Under the pieces are notes generated by a model. It was not told where the DNA came from and did not search any database. It saw only the letters and a list, made by a program, of their open reading frames with translations. A stretch of DNA of 64,000 nt from Pannonibacter tanglangensis (lineage in GTDB: Bacteria > Pseudomonadota > Alphaproteobacteria > Rhizobiales > Stappiaceae). This document shows, piece after piece, positions 50,969-59,595 of this stretch. A program made the position numbers and the translations under genes. How positions within the stretch are numbered: position 1 is the first letter of the stretch; each line of letters opens with the position of its first letter. Location: assembly GCF_009915685.1 (NCBI RefSeq), contig NZ_JAABLP010000001.1; one strand, 5' to 3'.

Positions 50969-52357
50969 CTAGCCGAAGAACCTTGGAATGAACAGCACGA
51001 TTGCCGGGAACAGCAGCAACAGCCCCACCCGCAGGATCTCCATGCCGAAGAAGGGCATCACGCCCTTGAAGGTCTCGACCATCGGCACGTCCTTGGCGAG
51101 CGCGTTGATGATGAAGACATTGAGCCCGACCGGCGGTGTGATCAGCCCCAGCTCCACCACGATCAATGTCAGGATGCCGAACCAGATCTTCAGCTCGTCC
51201 GCCGACAGGCCATAGGCGGCGGTTGCGGCCGTCACGTAGTCGCCGCCGTTGAGGTCGACCAGCACCGGCCAGAAGAAGGGCACCATGACCAGGATCATCG
51301 CCAGGCTTTCCATGAAGCAGCCGAGGATGATCAGGATGATCAGCATGGCAATCAGCACGACCCAGGGGTCGAGGCCGCTGCTGCCCGCCCAGTCCGCGAG
51401 CCCCGAGGGAAGTCCGGCACGGGTGAAGAAGCCCTTCACCACCTCGGCCCCGAACAGGATGAAATAGATCATGCCGCTGGTGACGGCGGTTTCCAGCAAG
51501 GCGTCCTTCGTCTTGCCGACCGTCAGCCCCTCCGCGCCCCACAGCCTCTGGGCAAAGCCATAGACGAGGATGATAAACACGCCGATGGCCGCCGCCGGCG
51601 TCGGGGTGAACAGGCCGATGCCGAGGCCAAGGATGATCGCGCCGAAGATCAGGATCACCGGAATGAGGCGCAGCAGCGCACGGTTGCGCTCCTCTTTCGG
51701 CAGGCTGGCCGTTGCCGGGGCAAGCGCGGGATTGAGGCGGACCTGGATCGCGATCACCGCAATGAAGGCGGCCACGGCAATCAGGCCGGGGATGACGGCG
51801 GCCCGGAACATCTCGATGATCGAGGCCTCGACGATGACGGCATAGATCACTAGCGCCACCGAGGGCGGGATGAGGATGCCGAGCGTGCCGCCGGCCGCCA
51901 GCGTGCCGGTGGCCAGTCGCGGCGAATAGTTGAGCCGCCGGAGTTCGGGCAGCGCGACACGGCCCATGGTGGAGGCCGTGGCCAGTGACGAGCCGCAGAC
52001 CGCGCCAAAGCCGGCGCAGGCCCCGATGGCCGAGATCGCGACGCCGCCCTTCACCCGCCCCATCAGCGCATTCATGCCCTGGAACAGGTCGCGGCTGAGA
52101 TTGGCGTGGCTGGCGAGATAGCCCATGAACACGAACAGCGGCACGACCGAGAGGTCGTAGCTCGCCATGTTGGTCCACAGCAGAGACTTGAACTGCATCA
52201 GATACGGCCCGAACCGCACGTGCGGCAGCGCCAGCGACAGGGCGAACATGCCGCCGATCCCGACCAGCGTCATGGCCAGACCGACCGGCACGCGCAGGAT
52301 CAGGAGCCCGAACAGCAGGCCAAGGCCGATCAGGCCGATGAGTTCCGCCTCACCCAT
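50969..52357 (-). CDS. TRAP transporter large permease (DctM)
   Basis: This 462-residue protein has 12 or so hydrophobic helices with the DctM signature area GTLAAGGTLGILIPPSVALV. It is the last gene of a dctP-dctQ-dctM operon and overlaps dctQ by 8 bp. It is the Na+/H+-coupled transport channel. The PcaQ-type sites upstream suggest an aromatic acid such as protocatechuate or 4-hydroxybenzoate as substrate, by inference. Confidence 0.93.
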   Translation of the reverse strand: MGEAELIGLIGLGLLFGLLILRVPVGLAMTLVGIGGMFALSLALPHVRFGPYLMQFKSLLWTNMASYDLSVVPLFVFMGYLASHANLSRDLFQGMNALMGRVKGGVAISAIGACAGFGAVCGSSLATASTMGRVALPELRRLNYSPRLATGTLAAGGTLGILIPPSVALVIYAVIVEASIIEMFRAAVIPGLIAVAAFIAVIAIQVRLNPALAPATASLPKEERNRALLRLIPVILIFGAIILGLGIGLFTPTPAAAIGVFIILVYGFAQRLWGAEGLTVGKTKDALLETAVTSGMIYFILFGAEVVKGFFTRAGLPSGLADWAGSSGLDPWVVLIAMLIILIILGCFMESLAMILVMVPFFWPVLVDLNGGDYVTAATAAYGLSADELKIWFGILTLIVVELGLITPPVGLNVFIINALAKDVPMVETFKGVMPFFGMEILRVGLLLLFPAIVLFIPRFFG

Positions 52358-52847
52358 GGGGTTCCCCTTCCACCAGCTGCAGGAGGCACACCAGCGCCCA
52401 CAGGATCATCGACACCACACCCGGCCCGTACCAGGGCCACTCCTGCCAGCCGAGAATGGCCGTGCGCGTCTGGTCGGCCATGGTCTCGTTCAGCCCGACC
52501 CACATCCAGTAGGCCAGAAACAGCGCAAGACCGGCGGTGGTCGCCAGCCAGAGCTTGTCGAGCCCGGCGCGAACGGCTTTCGGCATGGACTGGACAAACA
52601 GGTCCACCACCACATGACCGCGCTTGAGCTGGCAGTAGGGAATGAAGGACAGGGCCGTCACGCTGACGGCGAGCCGGACGAAATCCTCGTAGCCCGACAG
52701 TCCCGCCACGGTGCCGCCGAACAGCGCCGCAACGCGATTGGCCGCGAATGCGGACACGTTGAGCGTCGTGACCAGCACGATGGCGAGGATGAACAACGCT
52801 CCGAAGAGCGCCCAGGCGGTGATCGCCTTGCGCAGCAGCGATGCCAT
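52350..52847 (-). CDS. TRAP transporter small permease (DctQ)
   Basis: This 165-residue membrane protein has four predicted helices, including ALFGALFILAIVLVTTLNV and the conserved mid-region YCQLKRGHVVVDLF found in DctQ proteins. It lies between the binding protein (95 bp upstream) and DctM (8-bp overlap). Confidence 0.9.
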   Translation of the reverse strand: MASLLRKAITAWALFGALFILAIVLVTTLNVSAFAANRVAALFGGTVAGLSGYEDFVRLAVSVTALSFIPYCQLKRGHVVVDLFVQSMPKAVRAGLDKLWLATTAGLALFLAYWMWVGLNETMADQTRTAILGWQEWPWYGPGVVSMILWALVCLLQLVEGEPHG

Positions 52848-52942
52848 GCTGCTTCCCTGTCGGTGACTGCGGCTGCGATGCCGCCCTGGAAAGGGGCCGG
52901 GGACACGGACGCGTCCCCGGCCATCTGCCGTGCGGGCGAGCC

Positions 52943-53971
52943 TTACCTGGCCGGCGCCTTGGCGACGAGCGCGCGGGCGTTCTCGACCATGGCGGCCCCG
53001 TCGAGGCCAAGCTCGGCTGCTTCCTTGATCCAGCGGTCGACGACCGCCTGGCCGCGAGCGTCAAAGGCCCGGGTTTCCTCGGCCGTGAGCTCGATCAGCT
53101 CGCCCCTGGACTTGCGCAGGTCCTTGCCGCCGTTCTCGATCCCGTCCCAGACCGCCCCGTAGGTGGCCGCGATGTTGGCCATGGAATGATCGTCGATGAC
53201 CTTCTTGAGGTCATCCGGCAGGCTGTCGTAGCGGTCCTTGTTCATGGCGATCATGAAGGTCGAGGTGCCGAAACGCGTGCCGCCGGCCCCTTCGGTCGAG
53301 TACTGCGTCAGCTCCTGCAGCTTCAGGGCCGGGAAGATCTCGAAGGGAACCATCGTGCCGTCGAGCACCCCCTTCGACAGGGCTTCCGGCACTTCCGGCA
53401 CCGGCATGCCCACCGGCTCGGCACCATAGGCCTCGATGGTCCAGCCACCGGTCCGCGACGGCGTGCGGATCTTCAGTCCGGCCAGATCCTCGGGCTTGCG
53501 CACCGGCTTGTTCACCATGTGAAACGCCTGGCCGCCGTGGGTGTGCAGCAGGATCGGCTTCACGTCCTTGAAGTCCTCGGCCACCATGTCGAAGGCTTCG
53601 GTGAAGGCGATGGTGGTCTGCTTGGCCGAGCCCTGATGCACGGTCGGCAGCTCGAACACCTCGCTGCGCGGGAAGGTGCCCGGCGTGTAGCCCAGAACCG
53701 TCCAGACAATGTCGACGACGCCGTCGCGCACCTGACGGTAGAGTTCCGGCGGCTTGCCGCCGAGCGACATGGCCGGGAAGATCTCGACCTTGATCCGCCC
53801 GCCCGAGGCCTCTTCAACGCTCTTGGCCCAGGGCTCCAGCATCTGGGTCTGGGCCGGGGCCTTCGGTCCGAGGAAATGATGCAGGGTCAGATTGACCTCT
53901 TGCGCCGAGGCGCTGGCGATCATCATCGAGGCGGTCACAAGCCCCGTCGCCACTGCGAGAATGCGCTTCAT
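52943..53971 (-). CDS. TRAP transporter substrate-binding protein (DctP)
   Basis: This 342-residue periplasmic protein has a clear signal peptide (MKRILAVATGLVTASMMIAS, cleavage near ASAQE). It contains the DctP-family regions WTVLGYTPGTFPRSEVFELP and LAGLKIRTPSRTGGW; the Arg in LKIRTPS usually contacts the substrate carboxylate. A PcaQ-type palindrome lies 154 bp upstream. Probable ligand: an aromatic or ring-derived carboxylate. Confidence 0.92.
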   Translation of the reverse strand: MKRILAVATGLVTASMMIASASAQEVNLTLHHFLGPKAPAQTQMLEPWAKSVEEASGGRIKVEIFPAMSLGGKPPELYRQVRDGVVDIVWTVLGYTPGTFPRSEVFELPTVHQGSAKQTTIAFTEAFDMVAEDFKDVKPILLHTHGGQAFHMVNKPVRKPEDLAGLKIRTPSRTGGWTIEAYGAEPVGMPVPEVPEALSKGVLDGTMVPFEIFPALKLQELTQYSTEGAGGTRFGTSTFMIAMNKDRYDSLPDDLKKVIDDHSMANIAATYGAVWDGIENGGKDLRKSRGELIELTAEETRAFDARGQAVVDRWIKEAAELGLDGAAMVENARALVAKAPAR

Positions 53972-54095
53972 GTGTGTTCCTCCCTGGTCGAGGGGTGCCG
54001 GTCCACACCCCGTCCCGCACCGCCCGGCGCTCGATCCTCCCGAACCGCTCCTCCCGCCGGGATGGCACGACAGATGACGCTAGCCATCCGCTTTC

Positions 54096-54143
54096 GTTAT
54101 GTAAAATGAACTGTCGTAGCCCCAGCATAACCGAGGGTTATGC
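54096..54143. promoter_or_regulatory. PcaQ-type sites upstream of the TRAP operon
   Basis: GCATAACC-GAG-GGTTATGC at 54125-54143 is a perfect dyad with the ATAACC/GGTTAT core known for PcaQ. GTTATGTAAAATG at 54096-54108 matches, in reverse complement, the right arm of the pcaQ-pcaD site (CATTTTACATAAC). Both lie between the end of pcaQ and the start of dctP. Confidence 0.75.
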
Positions 54144-54158
54144 ATATTCAATCTCTGG

Positions 54159-55088
54159 TCACAGATGCAAGTCCGCCTTGTCCGCTGCGTGCCGCAGGCA
54201 GGCCTGCAACATCACCAGCGCCGGCGTCGGCGGCGTGTCCGCCCGGGTGGTGAGCCCCACCGGGCCGGTCGTCTCGGCGGTCTCGATGGGCAGTTCCACC
54301 AGGTCGCCGGCCGCGACATCGCGCGACACCACGCCCGAGGAAATGATCCAGACCGCATCCGTGTCGAGCGTGAAGCTGCGGCCGAAGGTGTTGGAGATCG
54401 TCTCCACGCGGCGCGGCAGGCGGGTGACGCCGGCGGCGATCAGCAGGCGCTCGACGTAGGGACGGATGATCGCCTCCTGGGTCGGATAGAGCACCACGTG
54501 GTCGGCAATGCGGCGGATGTCGAGCCGACCCTGGCGCAGCAGCGGGTGACCCCGGCGCACCACGAAGGACACGCTCTCCGAATAGAGATGGGTGAAGGAC
54601 AGGCCGGCCATCAGCTCGGGGTCCGCCAGTCGACCGACGACGAGGTCCAGCTCGCCAAGCCTCAGACGGCTCAGCAGGAACGTGTTGGGGCCGGTGATCA
54701 GGGTGAGCGTGGTCTCGACCCGCTCGGACAGGAAACGCTGCACGGCCGTCGGCACGATCCGGGCCGCAACGCTCGGCAGCACGCCGATGTTGAGATAGGA
54801 TTCGCCCGACATCCGCGCCTGGGCGACGCTGTCCAGCCCCTGCTTCAGCGCGGCCAGGCTCGCCCCGGCGTAATGCAGCAGCACCTCGCCGAATTGCGTC
54901 AGCACCACGCCCCTGCGGGAGCGGTCGAACAGCCGCACCTCGAGGATGTCCTCCAGCTCGCGCAGGGTCTTGGACACGGCCGGCTGGGTGATCGACAGCT
55001 CCTCCGCCGCCTTCATGACGCTGCGCAGCCGCGCCACCTCGAGGAAACACTGGATGTGCCGGTACTTGACCCTGGGATCGATCACCAA
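54159..55088 (-). CDS. pcaQ: LysR-family activator of protocatechuate catabolism
   Basis: This 309-residue LysR protein has a helix-turn-helix at about residues 20-45 (SVMKAAEELSITQPAVSKTL) and an effector domain. The N-terminal style (DPRVKYRHIQCFLEVARL) and the divergent position next to pcaD match PcaQ of rhizobia, where the inducer is beta-carboxy-cis,cis-muconate or its lactone. Binding sites are visible on both sides of the gene: 55100-55137 before pcaD, and 54096-54143 before the TRAP operon. Confidence 0.92.
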   Translation of the reverse strand: MVIDPRVKYRHIQCFLEVARLRSVMKAAEELSITQPAVSKTLRELEDILEVRLFDRSRRGVVLTQFGEVLLHYAGASLAALKQGLDSVAQARMSGESYLNIGVLPSVAARIVPTAVQRFLSERVETTLTLITGPNTFLLSRLRLGELDLVVGRLADPELMAGLSFTHLYSESVSFVVRRGHPLLRQGRLDIRRIADHVVLYPTQEAIIRPYVERLLIAAGVTRLPRRVETISNTFGRSFTLDTDAVWIISSGVVSRDVAAGDLVELPIETAETTGPVGLTTRADTPPTPALVMLQACLRHAADKADLHL

Positions 55089-55099
55089 ACATTCCTTCT

Positions 55100-55137
55100 G
55101 GTTATGAAAAATGCCTGATTTCTCATTTTACATAACC
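55100..55137. promoter_or_regulatory. PcaQ binding region between pcaQ and pcaD
   Basis: GGTTATGAAAAATG (55100-55113) and CATTTTACATAACC (55124-55137) form 14-bp arms with one mismatch around a 10-bp spacer. It starts 12 bp upstream of the pcaQ ATG and ends about 80 bp before pcaD, a normal place for LysR activation and autoregulation. Confidence 0.8.
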
Positions 55138-55218
55138 GAAGCATGGATGAAATATGGGGCAAGCACAAGAACAGGCTGATCGGACGCCGCATCAGCCGGA
55201 AGCCCCAGGAAACCGACC

Positions 55219-56013
55219 ATGCGCATGATAGCGGTCAACGGTGTTGCCTTGCATGTCGAGGACAGCGGCGAACCGCATCTCCCTGCCCTGGCCTTCTGCA
55301 ACTCGCTTGGCACGGACCTGCGAAGCTGGGATGCGGTGGCCGGGCAGCTGCGCGGGCGGGTCCGGATCATTCGCCACGATGCACGCGGCCATGGCCTCTC
55401 GGACTGTCCGGCAGGGCCTTACGCGGTTGCCGATCTCGTGGACGACCTGAGCGCCCTGCTCGGCCATCTCGGCGTGGAGCGCTGCGTGCCCGTGGGCCTT
55501 TCGGTCGGCGGGCTGGTGGCGCAGGGCTTTGCGGCCCGCCATCCGGACAAGGTGCCGGCGCTCGTCCTCAGCAACACCGCCGCCCGCATCGGCACGGCCG
55601 AGACCTGGCAGGAGCGGATCCGCCTGATCGAGGCGGGCGGGATCGAGGCCATCGCCGAACCGATCCTCGAGCGCTGGTTCTCGGCCGCCTTCCGCGGCTC
55701 GGAGCCCGTCGCGCTTGCCGGCTGGCGGGCGATGCTGACGCGCACGCCGCGCCAAGGCTATCTCGCCACCTGTGCCGCCCTTGCCGCCGCCGACCTGACC
55801 CCCAGCACATCGCAGCTGCCGATGCCGACGCTGGTGATTGCAGGCAGCGAGGACGGTGCCACGCCGCCGGCCCTCGTCGAGGCCACGGCCCGGCTGATCC
55901 GGGACGCCCGTTACACGCTGATCGCGGGCGCAGGCCACCTGCCCTGCATCGAGATCCCGGATGCCTTCTGCGCTGCCCTGGATGCCTTTCTTGAGGAGAC
56001 CGCCGTTGTCTGA
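55219..56013 (+). CDS. pcaD: 3-oxoadipate enol-lactonase
   Basis: This 264-residue alpha/beta hydrolase has the nucleophile elbow GLSVGG with S95, and an acid/histidine pair in AGSEDGATPP and GAGHLPCIE. It hydrolyses beta-ketoadipate enol-lactone to beta-ketoadipate. It is the first gene of the pcaDCHG operon and overlaps pcaC by 8 nt. Confidence 0.94.
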   Translation: MRMIAVNGVALHVEDSGEPHLPALAFCNSLGTDLRSWDAVAGQLRGRVRIIRHDARGHGLSDCPAGPYAVADLVDDLSALLGHLGVERCVPVGLSVGGLVAQGFAARHPDKVPALVLSNTAARIGTAETWQERIRLIEAGGIEAIAEPILERWFSAAFRGSEPVALAGWRAMLTRTPRQGYLATCAALAAADLTPSTSQLPMPTLVIAGSEDGATPPALVEATARLIRDARYTLIAGAGHLPCIEIPDAFCAALDAFLEETAVV

Positions 56014-56482
56014 CCCCGTGCCCGCTGTCCCCAAGGTCCGCTCGCCCGGGTCGCGCCATGCCACCGGCATGACCACGCGACGTGCCGTGCTGGGCGACGC
56101 CCATGTCGACCGCTCGATTGCCAGCATGACCCCCTTCGACACCGACTTCCAGACCCTGATCGTGGAGAGCGCCTGGGGGACGGTGTGGAGCGATGACACG
56201 CTGACCCGGCGCGAACGCAGCCTCGTCACCATCGCGCTTCTGGCCGGGCTCGGCCATCATGAGGAACTGGCGATGCATGTCAGGGCCAGCATCAACACCG
56301 GCGCCTCGGCCCGCGACATCCGCGAAGCCCTGATGCATGTGGCCATCTATGCCGGGGTTCCGGCTGCCAACACGGCCTTCCGCATCGCCCGGGACGCGCT
56401 GGCTGCGGCAGGTCGGCTGGAGGACGAAATGAGGGAACCTGAGGACGGCGACGCCGTTCGCCACAAGGGAGAGCAGCCGTGA
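56006..56482 (+). CDS. pcaC: 4-carboxymuconolactone decarboxylase
   Basis: This 158-residue AhpD-like protein converts 4-carboxymuconolactone to the enol-lactone. The conserved block RRAVLGDAHVDRSIA is followed by TRRERSLVTIALLAGLGHHEEL and HVAIYAGVPAANTAF. The TTG start at 56006 has GAGGAG 7 nt upstream and overlaps pcaD; a shorter ATG start at 56069 would remove 21 residues but keep the domain. Confidence 0.93.
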   Translation: MSDPVPAVPKVRSPGSRHATGMTTRRAVLGDAHVDRSIASMTPFDTDFQTLIVESAWGTVWSDDTLTRRERSLVTIALLAGLGHHEELAMHVRASINTGASARDIREALMHVAIYAGVPAANTAFRIARDALAAAGRLEDEMREPEDGDAVRHKGEQP

Positions 56483-57234
56483 GCAGCTTCGGCACCAACC
56501 GCCCCTCGGGGCCGCGCGAGGGCGACTATTACCAGCGCGACCTGACCCTGCATCCGCCGGCCTTCACCCCGATCTACAAGACCTCGGTCACGCGCTCGCC
56601 GCAGAAGGCCCTCCTGTCGCTGGAGCAGGGCATCGGCGAGATCACCGGGCCGGTGTTCACCGCCGATGACCTCGGCCCGCTCGACAATGATCTGATCCTC
56701 AATCACGCCAAGACCGGCGAGCCCATCGGCGAGCGCATCATCGTGTATGGCCGGGTGCTGGACGAGAACGGACGCGGGGTGCCGCACACGCTGGTCGAGT
56801 TCTGGCAGGCCAATGCCGGCGGCCGCTACCGGCACAAGAAGGACACCTATCTCGCGCCGATCGACCCGAATTTCGGCGGCTGCGGCCGCTGCCTGACGGA
56901 CGAGAACGGCAATTACTCCTTCCGCACGATCAAGCCGGGCCCCTATCCCTGGCGCAACTATGTCAACAGCTGGCGCCCGGCCCATATCCACTTCTCGATC
57001 TTCGGCCGCTCCTTCACCCAGCGCCTGATCACGCAGATGTATTTCGAGGGCGATCCGCTCATCGGCGTCTGCCCGATCGTCAAGACGATCCCGGATCCCG
57101 AGGCGGTCAAGCGCCTGATCGCGCCGCTGGACCTGCGCGCCACCGTGCCGCTCGACTGCCGCGCCTACAAGTTCGACATCGTGCTGCGCGGGCGGCGGTC
57201 CACCCTGTTCGAGAACCGGCTGGAAGGAAACTGA
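56479..57234 (+). CDS. pcaH: Protocatechuate 3,4-dioxygenase beta subunit
   Basis: This 251-residue non-heme Fe(III) intradiol dioxygenase subunit starts at GTG 56479 (4-nt overlap with pcaC). Iron-ligand tyrosines and histidines are readable in GGRYRHKKD, YPWRNYVNSW and RPAHIHFS. With PcaG it cleaves protocatechuate to beta-carboxy-cis,cis-muconate. Length is normal. Confidence 0.96.
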   Translation: MSSFGTNRPSGPREGDYYQRDLTLHPPAFTPIYKTSVTRSPQKALLSLEQGIGEITGPVFTADDLGPLDNDLILNHAKTGEPIGERIIVYGRVLDENGRGVPHTLVEFWQANAGGRYRHKKDTYLAPIDPNFGGCGRCLTDENGNYSFRTIKPGPYPWRNYVNSWRPAHIHFSIFGRSFTQRLITQMYFEGDPLIGVCPIVKTIPDPEAVKRLIAPLDLRATVPLDCRAYKFDIVLRGRRSTLFENRLEGN

Positions 57235-57236
57235 CC

Positions 57237-57863
57237 ATGGTGCAGCCGCTCAACTACCTTTCCGAGACGACCAGCCAGACGGCCGGCCCTTATGTCCATA
57301 TCGGCCTCGCACCGGCCGCCGCCGGCTTCGACATCTTCGAGAAGAATTTCTCGCATGTGGTTGCAGGACCTCAGACACGCGGCACCCGCATCCGCATCGA
57401 GGGCCGCGTGCTGGATGGCACGGGCACGCCGGTGCGCGACGTGCTGGTCGAGAGCTGGCAGGCCAACAGCGAGGGCCGGTTCAACCATCCGGACGACACC
57501 CAGACCAAGGCGCTCGACCCGGACTTTCGCGGCTGGGGCCGCTCCTGCTCGGATTTCGACACCGGCGTCTTCCTCCTCGACACCATCAAGCCGGGTTCGG
57601 TGCCCTGGCGCGACGGCCGGCCGCAGGCGCCGCACATCAGCCTCTGGATCGTCGCGCGCGGCATCAATATCGGTTTGAATACAAGGCTTTACTTCTCCGA
57701 CGAGGAAGCCGCCAACGCCAACGATCCGGTTCTGCGCCTGATCGAGCAGGAGGTCCGGCGCAAGACGCTGATCGCGGAGCGGCAGGAGACGCCGGAGGGC
57801 CTTGTCTACCGCTTCGACATCCATCTCCAGGGCGATCGGGAAACCGTCTTCTTCGACATCTGA
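57237..57863 (+). CDS. pcaG: Protocatechuate 3,4-dioxygenase alpha subunit
   Basis: This 208-residue alpha subunit lies 2 bp after pcaH. It shares the beta-sandwich fold (TSQTAGPYVHIGLAP, WGRSCSDFDTGVFLLDTIKPG) but lacks the iron ligands of PcaH, as expected for alpha. It is followed by an 87-bp gap before pcaI. Confidence 0.96.
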   Translation: MVQPLNYLSETTSQTAGPYVHIGLAPAAAGFDIFEKNFSHVVAGPQTRGTRIRIEGRVLDGTGTPVRDVLVESWQANSEGRFNHPDDTQTKALDPDFRGWGRSCSDFDTGVFLLDTIKPGSVPWRDGRPQAPHISLWIVARGINIGLNTRLYFSDEEAANANDPVLRLIEQEVRRKTLIAERQETPEGLVYRFDIHLQGDRETVFFDI

Positions 57864-57950
57864 CCGCCCTGTCGGGGCCGGGCCGCCCACCGGCCCGTCC
57901 CCGTTTTCCTGTCCCGTCCACACAAGCTGAAGAGCGCAGAGCGAACAGCC

Positions 57951-58814
57951 ATGGCGAAAATCCAGTCGCTGCACGACGCCGTTGCGGAGAACATCCACGA
58001 CGGAGATTCCGTTGCATTTGAAGGCTTTACCCATCTCATCCCGCATGCGGTCGCGCATGAGGTGATCCGTCAGGGGCGCAAGGATCTGACCGTGATCCGG
58101 ATGACGCCGGACATGATCTACGACCAGCTGATCGGCATGGGCTGCGTGAAGAAGCTGATCTTCTCCTTCGCCGGCAACCCGGGCGTCGGCCTGCTGCGCC
58201 GCCTGCGCGATGCGGTGGAGAACGGCTGGCCGCACCCGATCGAGATCGAGGAGCACAGCCACGCGGCCATGGCCAATGCCTATGAGGCGGGCGCCTCGGG
58301 CCTGCCCTGCGCCATCTTCCGCGGCTATCGCGGCGCGGAGCTGACGCGAGTCAACCCCAACATCCGCTTCATCAAGTGCCCCTTCACCGGCGAGGAACTG
58401 GCCGCCGTTCCGGCACTCCGGCCGGACGTGACCGTGATCCATGCCCAGCGGGCCGACCGGAAGGGCAACGTGCTGCTGGAGGGAATTGTCGGGGTGCAGA
58501 AGGAAGCCGTTCTGGCGGCAAGGCGCGCCATCGTGACCGTCGAGGAGATCGTCGACGACCTGGCAAGCCCCAGCCCCAATGCCTGCATCCTGCCGTCCTG
58601 GACGGTCACCTCGGTGGTGAAGGTGCCCGGCGGGGCGCATCCCTCCTACGTGCAGGGCGTCTATCCGCGCGACAACGCCGCCTATATCGAATGGGACAAG
58701 ATCGCGTCAGACCGCGACAGTTTCCTGACCTGGATGGCCCAAAACGTGACCACTGTCAGCCCTGACGTGTTCGCCGGCCGGGTCGCGCCGCTCAAGACCA
58801 AGGGAGCCGCGTGA
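57951..58814 (+). CDS. pcaI: 3-oxoadipate CoA-transferase subunit A
   Basis: This 287-residue family I CoA-transferase subunit has the N-terminal DGDSVAFEGFTHLIPHAVAHEVI. It is of the longer GctA-like type rather than the about 230-residue ScoA type. It transfers CoA from succinyl-CoA to beta-ketoadipate together with PcaJ, which begins one base after its stop. Confidence 0.92.
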   Translation: MAKIQSLHDAVAENIHDGDSVAFEGFTHLIPHAVAHEVIRQGRKDLTVIRMTPDMIYDQLIGMGCVKKLIFSFAGNPGVGLLRRLRDAVENGWPHPIEIEEHSHAAMANAYEAGASGLPCAIFRGYRGAELTRVNPNIRFIKCPFTGEELAAVPALRPDVTVIHAQRADRKGNVLLEGIVGVQKEAVLAARRAIVTVEEIVDDLASPSPNACILPSWTVTSVVKVPGGAHPSYVQGVYPRDNAAYIEWDKIASDRDSFLTWMAQNVTTVSPDVFAGRVAPLKTKGAA

Positions 58815-58815
58815 G

Positions 58816-59595
58816 ATGACCAGCTTTACCCCGACCGAGATGATGACCATCGCCGCTGCCCGCGCGCTCCGCAATGACGACGTCTGCTTCGTCGGCATCG
58901 GTGCACCCTCGGCCGCCTGCAACCTTGCCCGGCTGACCCATGCGCCGGACATCACCCTCATCTACGAGAGCGGCACCATCGGCACCGCGCCGAACGTGCT
59001 GCCCCTGTCCATCGGCGACGGCGAACTTTGCGAGACCGCGCTCTGCACCGTGTCGGTGCCGGAGATGTTCCGCTACTGGCTGCAGGGCGGGCGGATCACC
59101 ATCGGCTTCCTCGGCGGAGCGCAGATCGACCGCTTCGGCAACCTCAACACCACCGTCGTCGGCAGCTACGAGAAGCCGAAGGTGCGCCTGCCGGGTGGCG
59201 GCGGGGCGCCGGAGATCGCGATCTCCTGCCGCGAGATCTTCATCACCATGAAACAGTCGAACCGGGGCTTCGTCGAGAAGCTCGACTTCGTCACCTCGCT
59301 GGGCCACGGCAAGGGCGGCAGCGACCGGGCCGACCATGGCGTGACCACCAAGGGCCCGACCCGGCTGATCACCGATTTGGCCATCTGGCAACCGGACGCC
59401 GAAACGAAAGAATTCACCGTCACCTCGCTTCATCCGGGCGTGACCCGCGACATGGTCGCGGATACGGTCGGCTGGAAAGCCAGATTCGCGGCGGAGGTGG
59501 GCGAGACCCCTGCCCCGACGCAAGAGGAGCTTGAAGTGCTGCGCGACCTGCATGCGCGCACCAAGGCTGCCCATGGAGGAGGTTCTGATGCGTGA
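58816..59595 (+). CDS. pcaJ: 3-oxoadipate CoA-transferase subunit B
   Basis: This 259-residue subunit B lies one base after pcaI and overlaps pcaF by 8 nt. Family features: IYESGTIGTAPN, where the glutamate should form the CoA thioester, and KVRLPGGGGAPEIA. With PcaI it makes beta-ketoadipyl-CoA. Confidence 0.92.
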   Translation: MTSFTPTEMMTIAAARALRNDDVCFVGIGAPSAACNLARLTHAPDITLIYESGTIGTAPNVLPLSIGDGELCETALCTVSVPEMFRYWLQGGRITIGFLGGAQIDRFGNLNTTVVGSYEKPKVRLPGGGGAPEIAISCREIFITMKQSNRGFVEKLDFVTSLGHGKGGSDRADHGVTTKGPTRLITDLAIWQPDAETKEFTVTSLHPGVTRDMVADTVGWKARFAAEVGETPAPTQEELEVLRDLHARTKAAHGGGSDA

